Shown: piece by piece, positions 24,877-37,400 of the stretch | Layout of the letters: the number at the start of each line of letters is the position of its first letter | Position numbering within the stretch: position 1 is the first letter of the stretch | NCBI GenBank assembly: GCA_033063855.1 | Contig: CP093831.1 | Span: 9,796,001-9,860,000 of the forward strand | DNA length: 64,000 bases | Source of the DNA: Smittia aterrima | Taxonomy: Eukaryota > Arthropoda > Insecta > Diptera > Chironomidae | Direction: 5' to 3' | The notes under the pieces: model-generated | Databases searched by the model: none | Told to the model about the DNA's origin: nothing | What the model saw: the letters and a program-made list of their open reading frames with translations, nothing else | Position numbers and translations under genes: made by a program

Positions 24877-26774
24877 ATGGATACTAACAACGACAAGGAG
24901 AATGTCAATCCAGTCAGCAACGTCCCAGAAGTTGAGGCGCCAAAAATCTATACAGTCGAGGGTGAGTTTGGTTGTTTTAAGCTTTGCGACTTTCACTAAT
25001 TTCAAAAATTCCAGTTTTGAGGATCATCAGGGAAATGCAACAGCAGCACGGGTTACGACATGGTGACTTCCAACGTTATCGTGGATACTGCACTCGACGT
25101 GTGAAGCGGTTAAGAAAAGCTTTGAATATACCTCAAGGCGACAAAAGACATTTTAAGAAACGAGACGTGAATCTTACGCATTTGGAAAGTAAGAGATCGA
25201 ACGAAAAGTTTATTCACATCCCTTTGATGTTAGCTGAGAGGACATGGGCTTATGCTATGCAAGTAAGTTTATTCAAACAGCAGCAAGAAAATCAGGAATT
25301 ACAAATTTTCTATTTCAAGCTCCGTCAAGAAGCCAACAGCGAGCCAAGGAAGAAGTTCCATCTCATTTCAAAGATGAGGAAATCTTGTTTTTACGCCGAT
25401 CAACTTCAATCACTGATCAACACTGATTTCTGTGACGCTCGGTCAAAACTTGAAGCTGAAGCTTACAACGCTTGGATTCACGGAAGTTTCCATTTCGAAA
25501 TCGGCCAATGGAAGGAAGCAGCCGAGAATCTTAAGAAGGCTCAAGTTGTTTATGAGAACTTGATGCAAGCACTCCCAGAAGAGGAGCAAGCACTTTATCG
25601 TGCGAAGATTGATGAGTTGACTCCAAGTCTTCGCTACTGCGCTTACAACATCGGCGAAAGTGCTGACATGACTGACTTGCTTGAAATGCGCGGTCAAGGT
25701 TTGGACAATTTAGGAGCTCTCGTTGCACAAACGAAGACCGAACAAACAGATGCATTCCAGGCGACAGAATGGCGCGGACGTAAAGTCACAGTTCGTCCAC
25801 AGAAAGTTCGCTTGTTCTTGTTAAGTATTCAAGATCTCGATAAGTCAGTCGAGAAGACAAAGGAACATCAAGCAAAGATCGATATCATCGAGAATGCTTT
25901 GCTTGATTGTAAGGACGCAATTTCAGCGTTGAGAGAGGAGATCAAGCAAGATCCGAAGCTTCGCGTGCCAACAACTGACGGACAAATCTCTGGTGTTCAA
26001 TTTCTTCTTTCGTATTTGTCTTACATTCGCTTGAAGATGACTTTAGATCGTAACTTGTGTTTGGTTGCCCAAGCAAAAATGAACATTGACGATGCGGTTG
26101 AAAAACCTGCTGAAGGGTCGAAGAAAGTTCGACCTCAAGACATTTCGCGACTGTACGAAATTATTCTACAGAATGTCACTGAACTTCAACAATTGAACGG
26201 CTTGGAAACTGATTCAGCGTATCAGAAGGAAATGGAAACCTTCGCGCAAGCCTTCAAAGCGTTCCGTTGCTATTATGTTGCCGTCACTTTGGTGAATTTG
26301 AAACGTTGGAAAGAAGCTGTCTCAATGTACGAGCGTTCGATGAAATATGCTTCCGAGGCAATCAAGTTCAAAGTTAAAGAATTTAATTTGGATAGCGACC
26401 TAAAGAATTTGATCAAGACGATTGAAGGATCGAAGTTCTCAGCTCACGCTTACAGTGTTCTTGAAGCTGATGGACAAGAAGAAACTGTTCTTTATGGTAA
26501 GGCGCAAAAATCATCGAAACCTCTTTTCGAAAGATTAGATCAATACAAAGAGGATCCAACATTAAACTCGAGAAACCCGAACGTTTACAAGCTGACACCT
26601 GAAATGGAAGCGATTCCTTGCAAGCCACTTTTCTTCGATTTGGCCTTGAACTTTATCGAATTCCCATCACTCGAAGATAAAGTCGATTCTCCTAACAAGA
26701 AAGGTGGACCTCCTGGCGCTGGTATCTCTGGATTTGTTAAAGGTTTCCTCGGCTGGGGTGGCGAGAAAAAATAA
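24877..26774 (+). CDS. Srp68: Signal recognition particle subunit SRP68
   Basis: SRP68 forms a heterodimer with SRP72 on SRP RNA and helps target ribosome-nascent chains to the ER. Exon 1 (24877-24961) encodes a short acidic leader ending YTVE. Exon 2 (25015-26774) continues VLRIIREMQQQHGLRHGDFQ and RYRGYCTRRVKRLRKAL, the conserved basic RNA-binding start of the SRP68 domain. The total is 614 residues, matching insect and human proteins of about 600-630. The middle is helical and TPR-like (EAYNAWIHGSFHFEIGQWKE). The C-terminal PxxFDLALNFIEFP and the glycine-rich GFVKGFLGWGGEKK tail correspond to the SRP72-binding end. A poly(A) signal lies at 26838-26843. The start is in a moderate context (CAATAATGG). 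Confidence 0.96.
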
Positions 26775-26837
26775 TTTTTATCATTTTGTTTTATACATTG
26801 AATTGAAATTGAATCCAACCTGGATTCGTTGAAATGA

Positions 26838-26843
26838 AATAAA
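26838..26843 (+). terminator. Poly(A) signal of SRP68
   Basis: AATAAA 64 bp after the SRP68 stop codon. Confidence 0.65.
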
Positions 26844-27380
26844 AGCTGAATTCAGAGTTCATTGTTGCGGAAAAGAGAATCGTGTCATGTCCTGAAAAGA
26901 ATCGTCCATTGAAACTAATCCAAATTACTTATATTTCTTCTCTTTATTTAAAAATGGTACGGATATAAAATAAACAAATAAAGATTCCTGTAATTTTGTG
27001 GCAGGACGACGAAGCAACCTTCAAAATACTGAACCTTAACAATTAAAAAGCTGTTTCGTCGCCATTAAAACTTTTTCCTTCTAAAATCTATTGAACTTGT
27101 GCGTGCACAGCTATTGCCAATTATCGAAAATGCTTTGGCGACAAAAAGACTTAAAACTAAGCTACATCAAATGAACGGTTTGAATAACCTAAGCTTAATC
27201 TAAATTGTCTGATAAAAATTATTTTCCTCTAAAATGAACAATCTACTTCCAATATTGGGGGTCCGAAACGATGAATTTTCCTTTTAGTGTCATTTTTTGT
27301 TTGTCTTTGGCAGAGAAATGTGTAAACTTGTCAATTGAACATTTAGCTGAAGAAGGCTTTGCTTATTTTAACTGAGTGAC
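26844..27380. other. Intergenic gap between convergent SRP68 and the EcKinase gene
   Basis: About 540 bp of AT-rich DNA. A TTTATT at 26943-26948 is the nearest AATAAA on the minus strand for the kinase gene, which would give it a 3' UTR of about 430 bp. Nothing else is recognised. Confidence 0.45.
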
Positions 27381-30300
27381 TTAAAGATCAATGAAAATGT
27401 TGTCCAAGAATCCGCGCGCATAGAATTCTCGAACGATATCGGCAACTCGCGTGTGAAACTCTCTTGGCTGTGTTATCTGATTCTGAATCGACGTTGATTT
27501 ACAGTTTTCTTTCGACAACGATCCAACGAACGAGTCGAGATCATTTGAAAGGGATTTGAACGTGATAGCCGGCATGACCCAAAGTGAAGTTCCCAATCCA
27601 AAAAGCGAACGTGCTGCAAACTCTTTCTTAATATTTTTCAAAGAGAACTCTTTCTCGAACACCTCCAACTCCTGACGATAGTTTTTCTCCAAGAATTCGC
27701 GCAAAGTGTTGATAAGAGATTCTCGGTAAATTTCGAGCAAACGATCCAAGTGCTTAAGCCGCAATTCATATTCCGTGGACGAATATAAAAGCATTAAAAT
27801 GTCGCACACCAGGTTACTGTAGCGGATCGTCTGTAAATCGACGAATTTGACATGCTTCACTTTGTTGTTGTGGTAATGAAACATCAGATTATTTATCCAA
27901 AGGTCTCCGTGGCAAATTACTTTCCAGTTATTGTTGCTGTTATTCACGTGGTCCATCATGATTGCGTAGAGCTGCTCGCCTTTCAATCGTTTCAAAATCT
28001 CAATTGGCTTGTCGAGTTCGCCGGTAGCGTTCGAATGATTCGATAGACTCGACACGGCTCCACTCAAAGTGCTGCTTAAAACGTGGCTGTAATATTCTGT
28101 TGCACTCTCGGTGAAGACGACTTCATGCATTTTGCTGACAGCATCGTAGAATGTAACTGGATCAAAAACTTTCATGGCCAAGGACGTCGCGTGGAAGCTC
28201 GCGAGTTCCTGACGAAATATAAATAAGATTAAAAACTCGTTTAAATGATTCTAACTTACTCTCAAAACAAGCGAGCAATGTTCGAGATCAAGGCCTTGTA
28301 GACGATTCGTCATCCTATAACCGTCTCGACTTAAATCTTCCATAGCAATGATCTCGCCGGCTTTGTCGCAGCCAGCGAATAGGCAGTTTGGATAAGGCAG
28401 ATTATTGTTTGAAAACTTCTTAAGTACTGGCATCAAGTGACGATATGCTGCGATTTCGTTAGCGAAGGCGTAGTCGCATCGGAATAACTCACGACGTGTC
28501 TTGTCTATGATGTGTCGCTTGATGATAAAACTCGTCGAGTATTCTAATTATTCAAATGAGAAAGAAATATCAAATTTTGTTGTGGAATTCATTAAAGAAT
28601 CGAATCGATCGGCGCGAAGAGAGTTGCCGTCTATGTTACAACAGAGATCTCTATGAATTCGAGTGGTTTCGCAAGACGTTGCTCTGTCATTGATGGAACG
28701 ATCTCTCTCACGAACGAAAACGTTCTAATCTCCAACCATGAATGACCGTGAACCAATAAAAAAACAAGCACCGCAACTTGATGGAAGCAATGAACTCGCT
28801 TTTGCGTCGAAATGAGATTTTACGATAGAAAGAGAAACCTTAGAAACCATTTTTCATCTAACGAACCTTTTCTGGTTTTCGCTTTCAACGAAATTACGGT
28901 GACGAGGTCAGGAATGTTAATGTGGTTTGGTTAAGGGGAAACCTTCAAATGCTTTTCGGATTACGTAATAAGAGGCACGAGGAAGATCCATTGATTCTCT
29001 TTTTGGGTATAATACGGATCACGCTTAAAATCAAAACAACAATAAATTTAATCATTTCTATTTTTAGTTTGTTTTCAATTTGGTTGTCAACCCTCGGACA
29101 TCAAGCTAAAGAGTTCAATATCTTCTGTTATTGGTGAAATAGCGAGTTAAACGAATGATTAATTAAGGCCTTTAAGAGCGTGAGAGAATACAAAACCCGC
29201 CAAAAAATCACGCGTAGACCGGTTGATTGAGTCTCTTTACTACGATCGTCAATAGAAATAACATTCGCGTATTTTCGGAGCTTACAAGCCCAAACGCGCC
29301 ACGAAGAAGAAAAACCCGAAAGTCTTCTCATAATTTTAATTCACTGAGTGGCCCTCAAAAATCTCCAACAAGAAAAGTCGGTCATTCACCAGAGACTCTG
29401 ATAGACGATCGTCTTAAGCAGGTGGCTTGGAATCATTAGAGGAAAACACGATTGTAAATCTTTTCGATTTGAATTATTTTTTCTTCGTGTGATGACGGAT
29501 TACGAGACGCCCCGATGCTAAGTACAATCGTTATATAAGTTTAATACCTCGTTAATTAGAATCGGCGCTTTGCTCACGTTTTTGTCAGACTTGACGCGAC
29601 TATAAAGAACCTTAATGACAGACATTTTAAAAATCGAACAGTTGCATTAGTCATTTCCTTTTCGCTAAAAGCCGCGAGCAATTCATCAGCTTCGTGTGTT
29701 ATGATAAATTCCTGGCAACCGAACCGAAAACGAGAACTTCCGAAGGTCAGGGAGATGCAAAAAAACTCTTGTGAAATAGATGTGCATGCGCGCTCAAACG
29801 ATGTGGGAATATCTTCAATCCTTTTCTTCACTTCTTCTATTCATGAAGAGAAGGACTGAAACGTGCCGCATGAAACAACAACATAAACATTTGCGATCAG
29901 CGTAGAATTCGCAGAACGCAAAACTTGTTTAGCATCAATGTCGAGAAATGACATTCAGAAGAAACGCCGGCAAAAACACCGGGCACGTGGAGAGAGTTTG
30001 AATAATATTCCCCGCGCAAACTCAAATGTCTCTCACAACAGTAAATGACATTATGTAAAATTATTCTACGCTCGTTCATCGTGCATTCCAAGTTTTCAAG
30101 GCCAACGCTTGCACTCGTTGGGTGCAATCAAGACACAAACGATCAATTAAATTTCTCACGGCAAAACGAAAAAAAAACTTCCTCGTTCCCACATTCGGCA
30201 AGATTTCAGTTTAAATTTGAATAAAATAAAATATCGATTTCTTAAAAGTTCTGATGACATTTGCACATTTTAATCGAGAGAAGAAAACAAATAAATCTTT

Positions 30301-31341
30301 CCATTACATCAGCGAGCGATAGTAGAGCTTACACACCCTCCGAAAGATAATGCAAAAACGAATGCGATTGCACACTTTCTGTTTCGCTTATCAATCAAAA
30401 TTTAGCGCCGTCAGTTCATGAACCTTTATTTTCTGAATGAAAACGTTTTCTTCTTCTATCGACTCGCTCTTTTGGTCTTCTCGCGATTTCTTCTCGCGCC
30501 TCACACAAATTAAGACATCTTGCGATGACAAAATAAATCGTTCAGTTGAATCGAGGTCAGTCGATTGATAATGAACTAATTTTAAAGCTTGCTGTCTCTC
30601 TCACTTAAAAGTTTTGGAAGACTGCATCGATTCTCGGAGATTCATTGTTCATCGATTCGATTGAGCGCAAGGTGAAATTGTGCAATTGTTTCGCGATGAC
30701 CGTTTCACGCTTATCATCCGAGCTGATGCTCGTGAAGTCGTTTCAATGTTTGTGTTTTTAGCGGTCGCCGATAAGAAAATGGCACATGAACGCAAAATCG
30801 TGAACATAACTTTTTTTTTCGGTCGTCACACTCGATGCACGCGTCGTGCGATCGCCCAATTATTTCTTTAAAACAGAAAAGAATTGGAGAAGATAATCTC
30901 TCGCGAATTTTATGCAGTTCGAGGGAGATAACGTGTTCTTGAGCGTTGAGCTCTTGCGATAGAGATTCTACGACGCATAACGATCGGGATAGCACGCAGC
31001 GAGGAAACTCCCACCAACACAAATGAATAATTCATTTCACTCGCATGCCATTTCTTCACAACCGCACTATGTGACCTTAACCTTTAACAATTCCTTACGA
31101 AAGTCGTCAGAAATTTGGACTCACCCGAGTTGTTGTTGGAGCGAATCTTTACATTGATACGCTTGATAACAGACATGTAATTGTCTCCGTCTTTACTGCC
31201 AGGACTACACTGAATGTCAGTAACTTGGAGCTGATTGTCGCCATGGTGTCGTCGCAAGATCTCACGAACTGTCTCACTATTCTCACTAAATTCACTCACT
31301 TTTCCATTTTTGGAGTCAACATTTCGGCCGTTCACAATCAT
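27381..31341 (-). CDS. EcKinase/CHK-like (ecdysteroid kinase-like) protein
   Basis: Insect EcKinase-family small-molecule kinase; known members phosphorylate ecdysteroids and others are linked to detoxification. Three exons in phase: 31125-31341, 28260-28543, 27381-28208, giving 442 residues, slightly above the usual 400-430. Exon 1 has the family's N-lobe signature PGSKDGDNYMSVIKRINVK. Exon 2 has the conserved AYRHLMPVL, the EDLSRDGYRM motif and the GLDLEHCSLVL helix. Exon 3 has ELASFHATSLAMK and the catalytic loop CHGDLWINNLMF (HGDLW at about 267-271). The metal-binding motif, usually DFQ, reads VDLQ here, so Asp is kept and Phe is replaced by Leu. Intron 1 is 2.58 kb, large for this window; intron 2 is 51 bp. 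Upstream DNA to 31940 probably holds the leader. The specific substrate cannot be told from sequence. Confidence 0.92.
28544..31124 (-). other. Large first intron of the EcKinase-like gene
   Basis: Bounded by donor GTGAGT and acceptor ATTAG with matching phase. About 2.6 kb with no nested coding frame I can support. Its size against the 50-75 bp norm of neighbouring introns suggests regulatory content. Confidence 0.6.
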
Positions 31342-34300
31342 GTTGACGAGCGCGCAATTTTTACGTCTGGCTCAGATGAAGTCGATATTAGAATTAAGCA
31401 CGGGGAGCAGAAAAAAAAATCTTCAATCTTTGTTGTTTTTCTGTTTTCTTCTTGTATAAATTCCTATGCAAATCCAAATATTTTTTTTCCTTGGGTCCAC
31501 AAGTAGCGTGAAGCTTGAAAAAAAATACGCGCAAAACAGCAAAGAACGTCGGCAGAATCGTAATCAATGCTCCTCTGCTATCACCGATCGTGAGAGAAAA
31601 TGTGTTTGGAGGCGCGTTAAGCGAGAGCTTTCAAGCTTTCATCTGTTTTGTGTTCGACGGTTGATGTGGAACTGAAGCAACGACAGCAGCGACCGAATCT
31701 ATTCGACTACGAATTGCATACTGAGAACTACAACTCAACTTTTATAATTTTTACTCAAATCGACTTTTTCTCTTGTTGCTGATGCAATTTGGCTTTGTTT
31801 TTTTATCGTTGTGTTGTGTGTGTGAGGCGTTCGTTTGTGAGATGTATGGGGCGAGAAATCTAAGCTAACACACGGTCGCACGAGAGACGACTTAATGATG
31901 ACAAAGACTGAGAAGATGACAGCACGAATAAAATTCACGAAAGGATAAGAGATCGTTCGGGTTTGAGTGACGCATTTGATTTCGATTGAAGGCGAACTAT
32001 TCTAAACAGCAATCTATGTTTTGTAACTAAACAACTCTGATAAGAGGTTTTGTCATACTTTGATTAGCTATTCTCTCTTTCTCTTTTCCCCCATTCGGTT
32101 GAACGACATTTTTTCTAAGCGACCTTGACGCTTTTTGGCTGTTAAAAGCAATACAATCACATCATCTTAGAGGTGCACTTGAACGTGAATGATGAGAGCG
32201 AACAAAAATATTCATTTATTTCACCTCAACATAGTCGAACTGCTGACTGAAGATGAGAAATGAGCTTTGGGATGTAAGGTGTCTGTTTGATTTTCGTTGC
32301 AATTTGCGCCGCACGTCAAAAAACAAATATTTACAAGCTTCAAATCATTATAAATCGTTGTTTTTAGAACATTTATCGATCGATTGTTGTGCGCGGATTG
32401 AAAAATCGATTCTAATTCTTGGAAACCAAGCCAGCAGCCAATGGAGCCTCGCAGATCAAATGTCATTCAATTGGCTTCATTGCGCGCAATTTACTCTTGA
32501 TCTTGATCCACATTCGCAACGGAAGACATAAGAATCTTCAAGTTCGTCGCTAATTGAAGATGAGAAGTTTCGCTTCCAACCAAAGCGAGACGAGAGAAAT
32601 GATAAATCACGCTTGTTATGAAGAAATTTACTGCATTTTCAAGGGCAGCAAATGTTCGTATCGATTTTTCACTCGTGAATTTATTAAGAGCACTCGTTTC
32701 AATGACAAAATGTACACAGCCAACGGCACACACGGAGAAAGAAAGCTTTTCCATTAAAGGTTTCCTTGAAAGCTCATTAAATGTGAATGAACCTTTGAAA
32801 CTAATAAACTGTAATGAAATCATTTCAATTTATCTTTCGCAACACACTAGAACGGATTTTTCCAGAATTCAGCCGAGTCGTACGCGCACGTCAGTTTGTT
32901 TACACAACAAACAGAAAAAGATGCTTGATAACTCTCAATTCATCGTAAACAAATGTGATGGACGATTAGACGAATAATAAATTTCATTTGCGTCAGCTAA
33001 AATGCATTTCGAAATTAAATGAAGAAAGCGAGGTTCACATGATGTGAACTTGAAGTGTGAGCAGAACCGGGAACTCTCGGAACCAACTCACGTGCCAATA
33101 TAAATAAATACACGTCGCGACAGATGTGCGGCTTCAGTTTCATTCAAGTTTCATTGAAAATGTTCTTCTCACCTTCTGACGGCACGCGATGCAAACAAAA
33201 GTTGTAAAATTTATTATGCAAATGCATTTCGATGTCGCTGAATGACATTTCATATCGATCGATAATTATGCATTTGACGAAACGTTTGCAACTCCGATGA
33301 CCACGAGGAAAACTAAAGTGCCTAGATGAACTTCATCCATTGACAATCAAGTTATCCATAACTAGGTCAAAGTCGTCCTCCTGAGTTTAGGAAATAAAAA
33401 AATCGAATGAACTTGAAAATGCTTTCAAGCTGCGACTGCTCTCAAGTGCATTCGATGCGAGAGGAAAAATCCTTCGACTGAAAGTAAAGAAACTTTATCC
33501 AAACAAAGTCTTTTATTTTCTAAGCTAACTTTATTATCAATTATTTTCTTTCATAAATATTTCACACATTCGTTTGACCTAATAAATAAAACGTAATTCT
33601 GATTGAGCAGCGAGAATCAAAATGTTTTTTCAACATGCCCTTGCATAATACTCCGTTCTTGAAAACTGATTAAAACGAGTAAACTTTTTGAGTTGTTTTG
33701 ACATCGTCAAACGAAAACATTAATTACAACATCGATGAATGAGCAATACTTTAGGTGTGTTTAGTCTATGATAACAAAGCCCTTAGACTTCTCTAGGAGA
33801 AATAAGTAAAGATAATAACCTGAATCACCTTTTAGGAAACTGAAAATATTTCTAATTTGAGTCGACTTTTATTTCGACTGAATACTTCACAATAAACTTA
33901 ACTCCAAAGCTTCTCAAATTTCGCGATGTTAGACGATTTATTTTTCACGGCTAACAATATTGCTTGCACAAATATTCAACAGAAGCGTCAAGAAGCTTTG
34001 CGAATACAAAAGAGCTTTCCCTTTCACATTCAAACCTAACTAAGAAATACTTTCCAAAGCCTCTTTCTTAACAATCCAAACATCACTAACAAACAATTCC
34101 TTTTCGCGACTATTCAAATTACAAGATCCAATTCATATGTCAGCCAAATGCAAGTCAATAACATTTTCAGTGGCCGAGAAGTCAATAACATTTTCAAAAC
34201 GACAACAGTTAAATTTCTGATGAAGCAAATAAACTTTAGACTCAATGAATGAATTGATAACGAAGTTAAGTGTCAAGTCTTTCATTTCCTAAGGCGAACA

Positions 34301-34423
34301 CTCACGAGCATCGAGACAAAGCCTAAGTTGACAATAAATTAAAACGGTTGATACCAATTGAACTAGATTTTAACTCAAATATTCCTTTCTTTACAGTTTT
34401 TTGAGCACGAGTCGTGCAATGGG
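31342..34423. other. Intergenic region upstream of the EcKinase-like gene
   Basis: About 3.1 kb with no supportable gene. The part next to 31341 should contain the kinase 5' leader and promoter. An 18-bp word AAGTCAATAACATTTTCA is repeated at 34152-34169 and 34179-34196. Open frames near 32500-32980 on both strands are mutually overlapping and show no domain. Confidence 0.45.
34152..34196. repeat. 18-bp direct repeat, two copies with 27-bp period
   Basis: AAGTCAATAACATTTTCA occurs exactly at 34152-34169 and 34179-34196. It is a recent local duplication, function unknown. Confidence 0.75.
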
Positions 34424-34429
34424 TTTAAT
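34424..34429 (-). terminator. Possible poly(A) signal (ATTAAA) of CPAP1-like gene A
   Basis: TTTAAT on the plus strand gives the common variant ATTAAA about 70 bp beyond the stop codon. No canonical AATAAA lies closer. Confidence 0.4.
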
Positions 34430-34499
34430 GACTTTGTGGGAAGAAGCTAACACGTGAAGCTGAAACGTGATTGACAATTGTTGGTGCATTAAAGTGAAC

Positions 34500-37400
34500 T
34501 TAATTGTTTCCTCCCGCAACCACCGAGTTCCTCAAAGCTTCAACGTCAATTCCATTGTCGATTGCGTCAAGTGTTCCATTACCAGGTTTCTTATAGTTTG
34601 CGTTGAAGAAAGCAAGTGATTTCATCAATTGATAACTTTTCGAAACAGGAAGATTTGAGTCATAGAGCGACTTGCTTGCTTTGCAGTCTGTGTAGAACCA
34701 CCAATTGCATTTCAAGACCGTCTGATCGAAGAGCGTGTTCTCAGGACACAAGAAAGATTTCATGATCAAACCGTCATCAGTTAAAGCACAAACGTGGAAA
34801 ACCTGTTGATGAAAAAAAAGCTTTTAGTTTTCAAAAATCTAGTACGACGAAAGCTTTTGAAAGCTTTGAACTCGTAAATTTCCTTGTTGTCTCATTAAAA
34901 TTACTTTCAAGGTCGGAAACTTATGATGCATAATAATTGAGTTGCTTTTGATAAAATCAATAAATTATTAAGAAGCTTTAACGCTTCGATTGTAATTAGT
35001 AATCACGTTAATGTAGTGAAAGCCGCTTGGCGAAATCACTGTCATTAAAGTGAGTAACGAGCACATTAACTCACCATGCAACCGAGATCCTCATCAGCGT
35101 ATAATCCCGGGAAATGCTTCTGATCGCCACAATGGAATGTAGTGTCTGGCAAGTCAACCTTCGACTTGAAGTTGTCATCGAAGTTTTTGTCGTAACCAAC
35201 CGGATAATATTCTTTCGGAGCGTTCATGACCTAAAGAATGAAGTTGAATAGTGAAAGGCTTTCACCTTGACCAATCTAGACTTACTTTATGACCGCCTCT
35301 GATCGAGTACTTGCTAACACTTCGCCTCGGCGAATAGCTTGGCGTGCTACGCTGTGTTGTTGTTGTTGGCTGAGTCGTTCTAACTGTCGTCGTCGTCGCT
35401 TGTGTGGTTTGAACTGTTATGTGTTTGCTAATCTGCTGCTTCAGCTGACTTGCGTAATTTCTCCTCTCGAGAAGCATTTGCTGCTGTCTCATTTTAATGG
35501 CTTCTTGAATAACTTCGACGGTTACGTTCGCCACTTTGGCTAATTCCTCGACACTATGTCCTTTCAAATCCACTTCAGGAAGCTCTTCGCCTTCAAACGT
35601 TTGATCGAATTGTGCTACGGGCTTTTCAAGAAGAGAAATTAAATATTTTTATAAATTACGCAAATTAATTTTCTTACTTTGGAAGCAACTTCATTCCCAG
35701 TTTGGTAAACTGGTCCAAGTGAAATCCTCGAGTTTGCATTTGGCGATGAGAATGAAGGAAGTTGACCTGAGTACAATTGATTTGGACCAAACTGCTGAGA
35801 AGAGTATCCCGCTGCTGTTGGCATTAGACGAGTCGAAGTCCCACTGACCTGTCAGAAGGATTAGGAAATTGTAATGAGAATGATCGATGTTGGGTTAGAG
35901 ATCAGAAGTTTCGTGTGATTTGTTATGAACAGTGCGATTGTGTCAGTGTAATGAACTTTACTTGTCTGTAGGATGAACCGCGATATTTTGGCGGTGAAAT
36001 CGTTTGCATTTGCAAAACTTTATCTTTTACTTTGATTGTTTCATGTGGTATCGGCTTGAATGATGGAACTCCCAAAGGCGTGAACTATTCGAGAAAATAA
36101 TTGAAACGTCAAAAATGTGATCGATTGGCTTAAAATAATAATTTTACCGTTGCTTGTGTCATTTGAGGTTTTCTGAAGCCTTGTGGCGTTGACATCACTG
36201 GTCGTGGACGCGACGTTTGCATTTGCGCCAATTGCTGAGGTGAAACGACGGCTCGCGGACGGTTTTGTTGTATTTTCGGCGTTGATGGCACAGACTTAGT
36301 TGCATAAGCGAGTAAGACAAAAAAAAATCGATAATCAAATTCATTTGCGTAACATTTGACAAATTGGGATGAGAGCAAACAATCGTGACATTTTCTCAAG
36401 CGTTCATCTTCGAGTGGCTTACAAACTTTACGATTAATGGAGGATTTGTATGAATTAAGTTATTGTAAAGGCTCACAGGGCAGTGAGTCCGAGTATTTAT
36501 TGGTTTATTGTCTCGTCCAACGAGAGATTAACTTTGCTTTGTGCAGAACGAGAGTCAATAAAAACTTCAGGTCGAAGAATAATTGTAAAAGGAAATGAGC
36601 TCTTTCACTTGTGAGCATAATTCAGTTGTAAAAGAGAACAATGGGACTGATTAGCGTAAGTTTCCGTGAAATTTATGACCTTTAAGATTAGAGAATAAAC
36701 ATTTTAGTTCGGCTAATCAATCAAATGACGACCAACTGACACATTTAGTCGGAGTTTCACTTTCAATTGGATTTCATAATTCCGATGATCGAGATTAATC
36801 CACAAAATTATGAGAAGTGCCTTTTACATCAGAAAAATCAATAATTGATTATGCTCGAACGGGTTGAACGAATGATCAAAGCAAACAAAGATTATCTCAC
36901 GATCTCAAAATTTTCTTTAACTAACTCACCGGCATTTTCGCTGCGGGCAAAACTCCAAGAGAATTTGCTCCAGTTCTCAAGTTGAGAGCTCGCCGCTTAC
37001 TTCCTTCTACATTTCCTAACGATTCGGGGAAACCCAATTCATCTCCTACACTAAAACCTTTTATAGATAAAACAAGAGAAAAGTTAGTGAAATCAACAAA
37101 TATTTCGTCATGCTTTTATTAAATTGTAGACGGATAAGCTTCCAAATTGAAATAAGATTAGAGTTGAGGCTTCGCTGCATAAAAACAATCAAACAAAAGA
37201 CGCTAATTTGCCATAATAAAAATTTGGACAATTTACAATCGAGACCGCAATCGAGACTAAGCCATTAAAGGAAATTGCGTAATTACAAGCTTCAGCTTTC
37301 TGACTTTTGTCAACTCGCCTTTGGGAGTTAAGAGGTTTGGCATGCGGCAAATTTACGTTTTGATCTTTAAATTCCTTAAGCGATTTATTTTAGCACTCTT

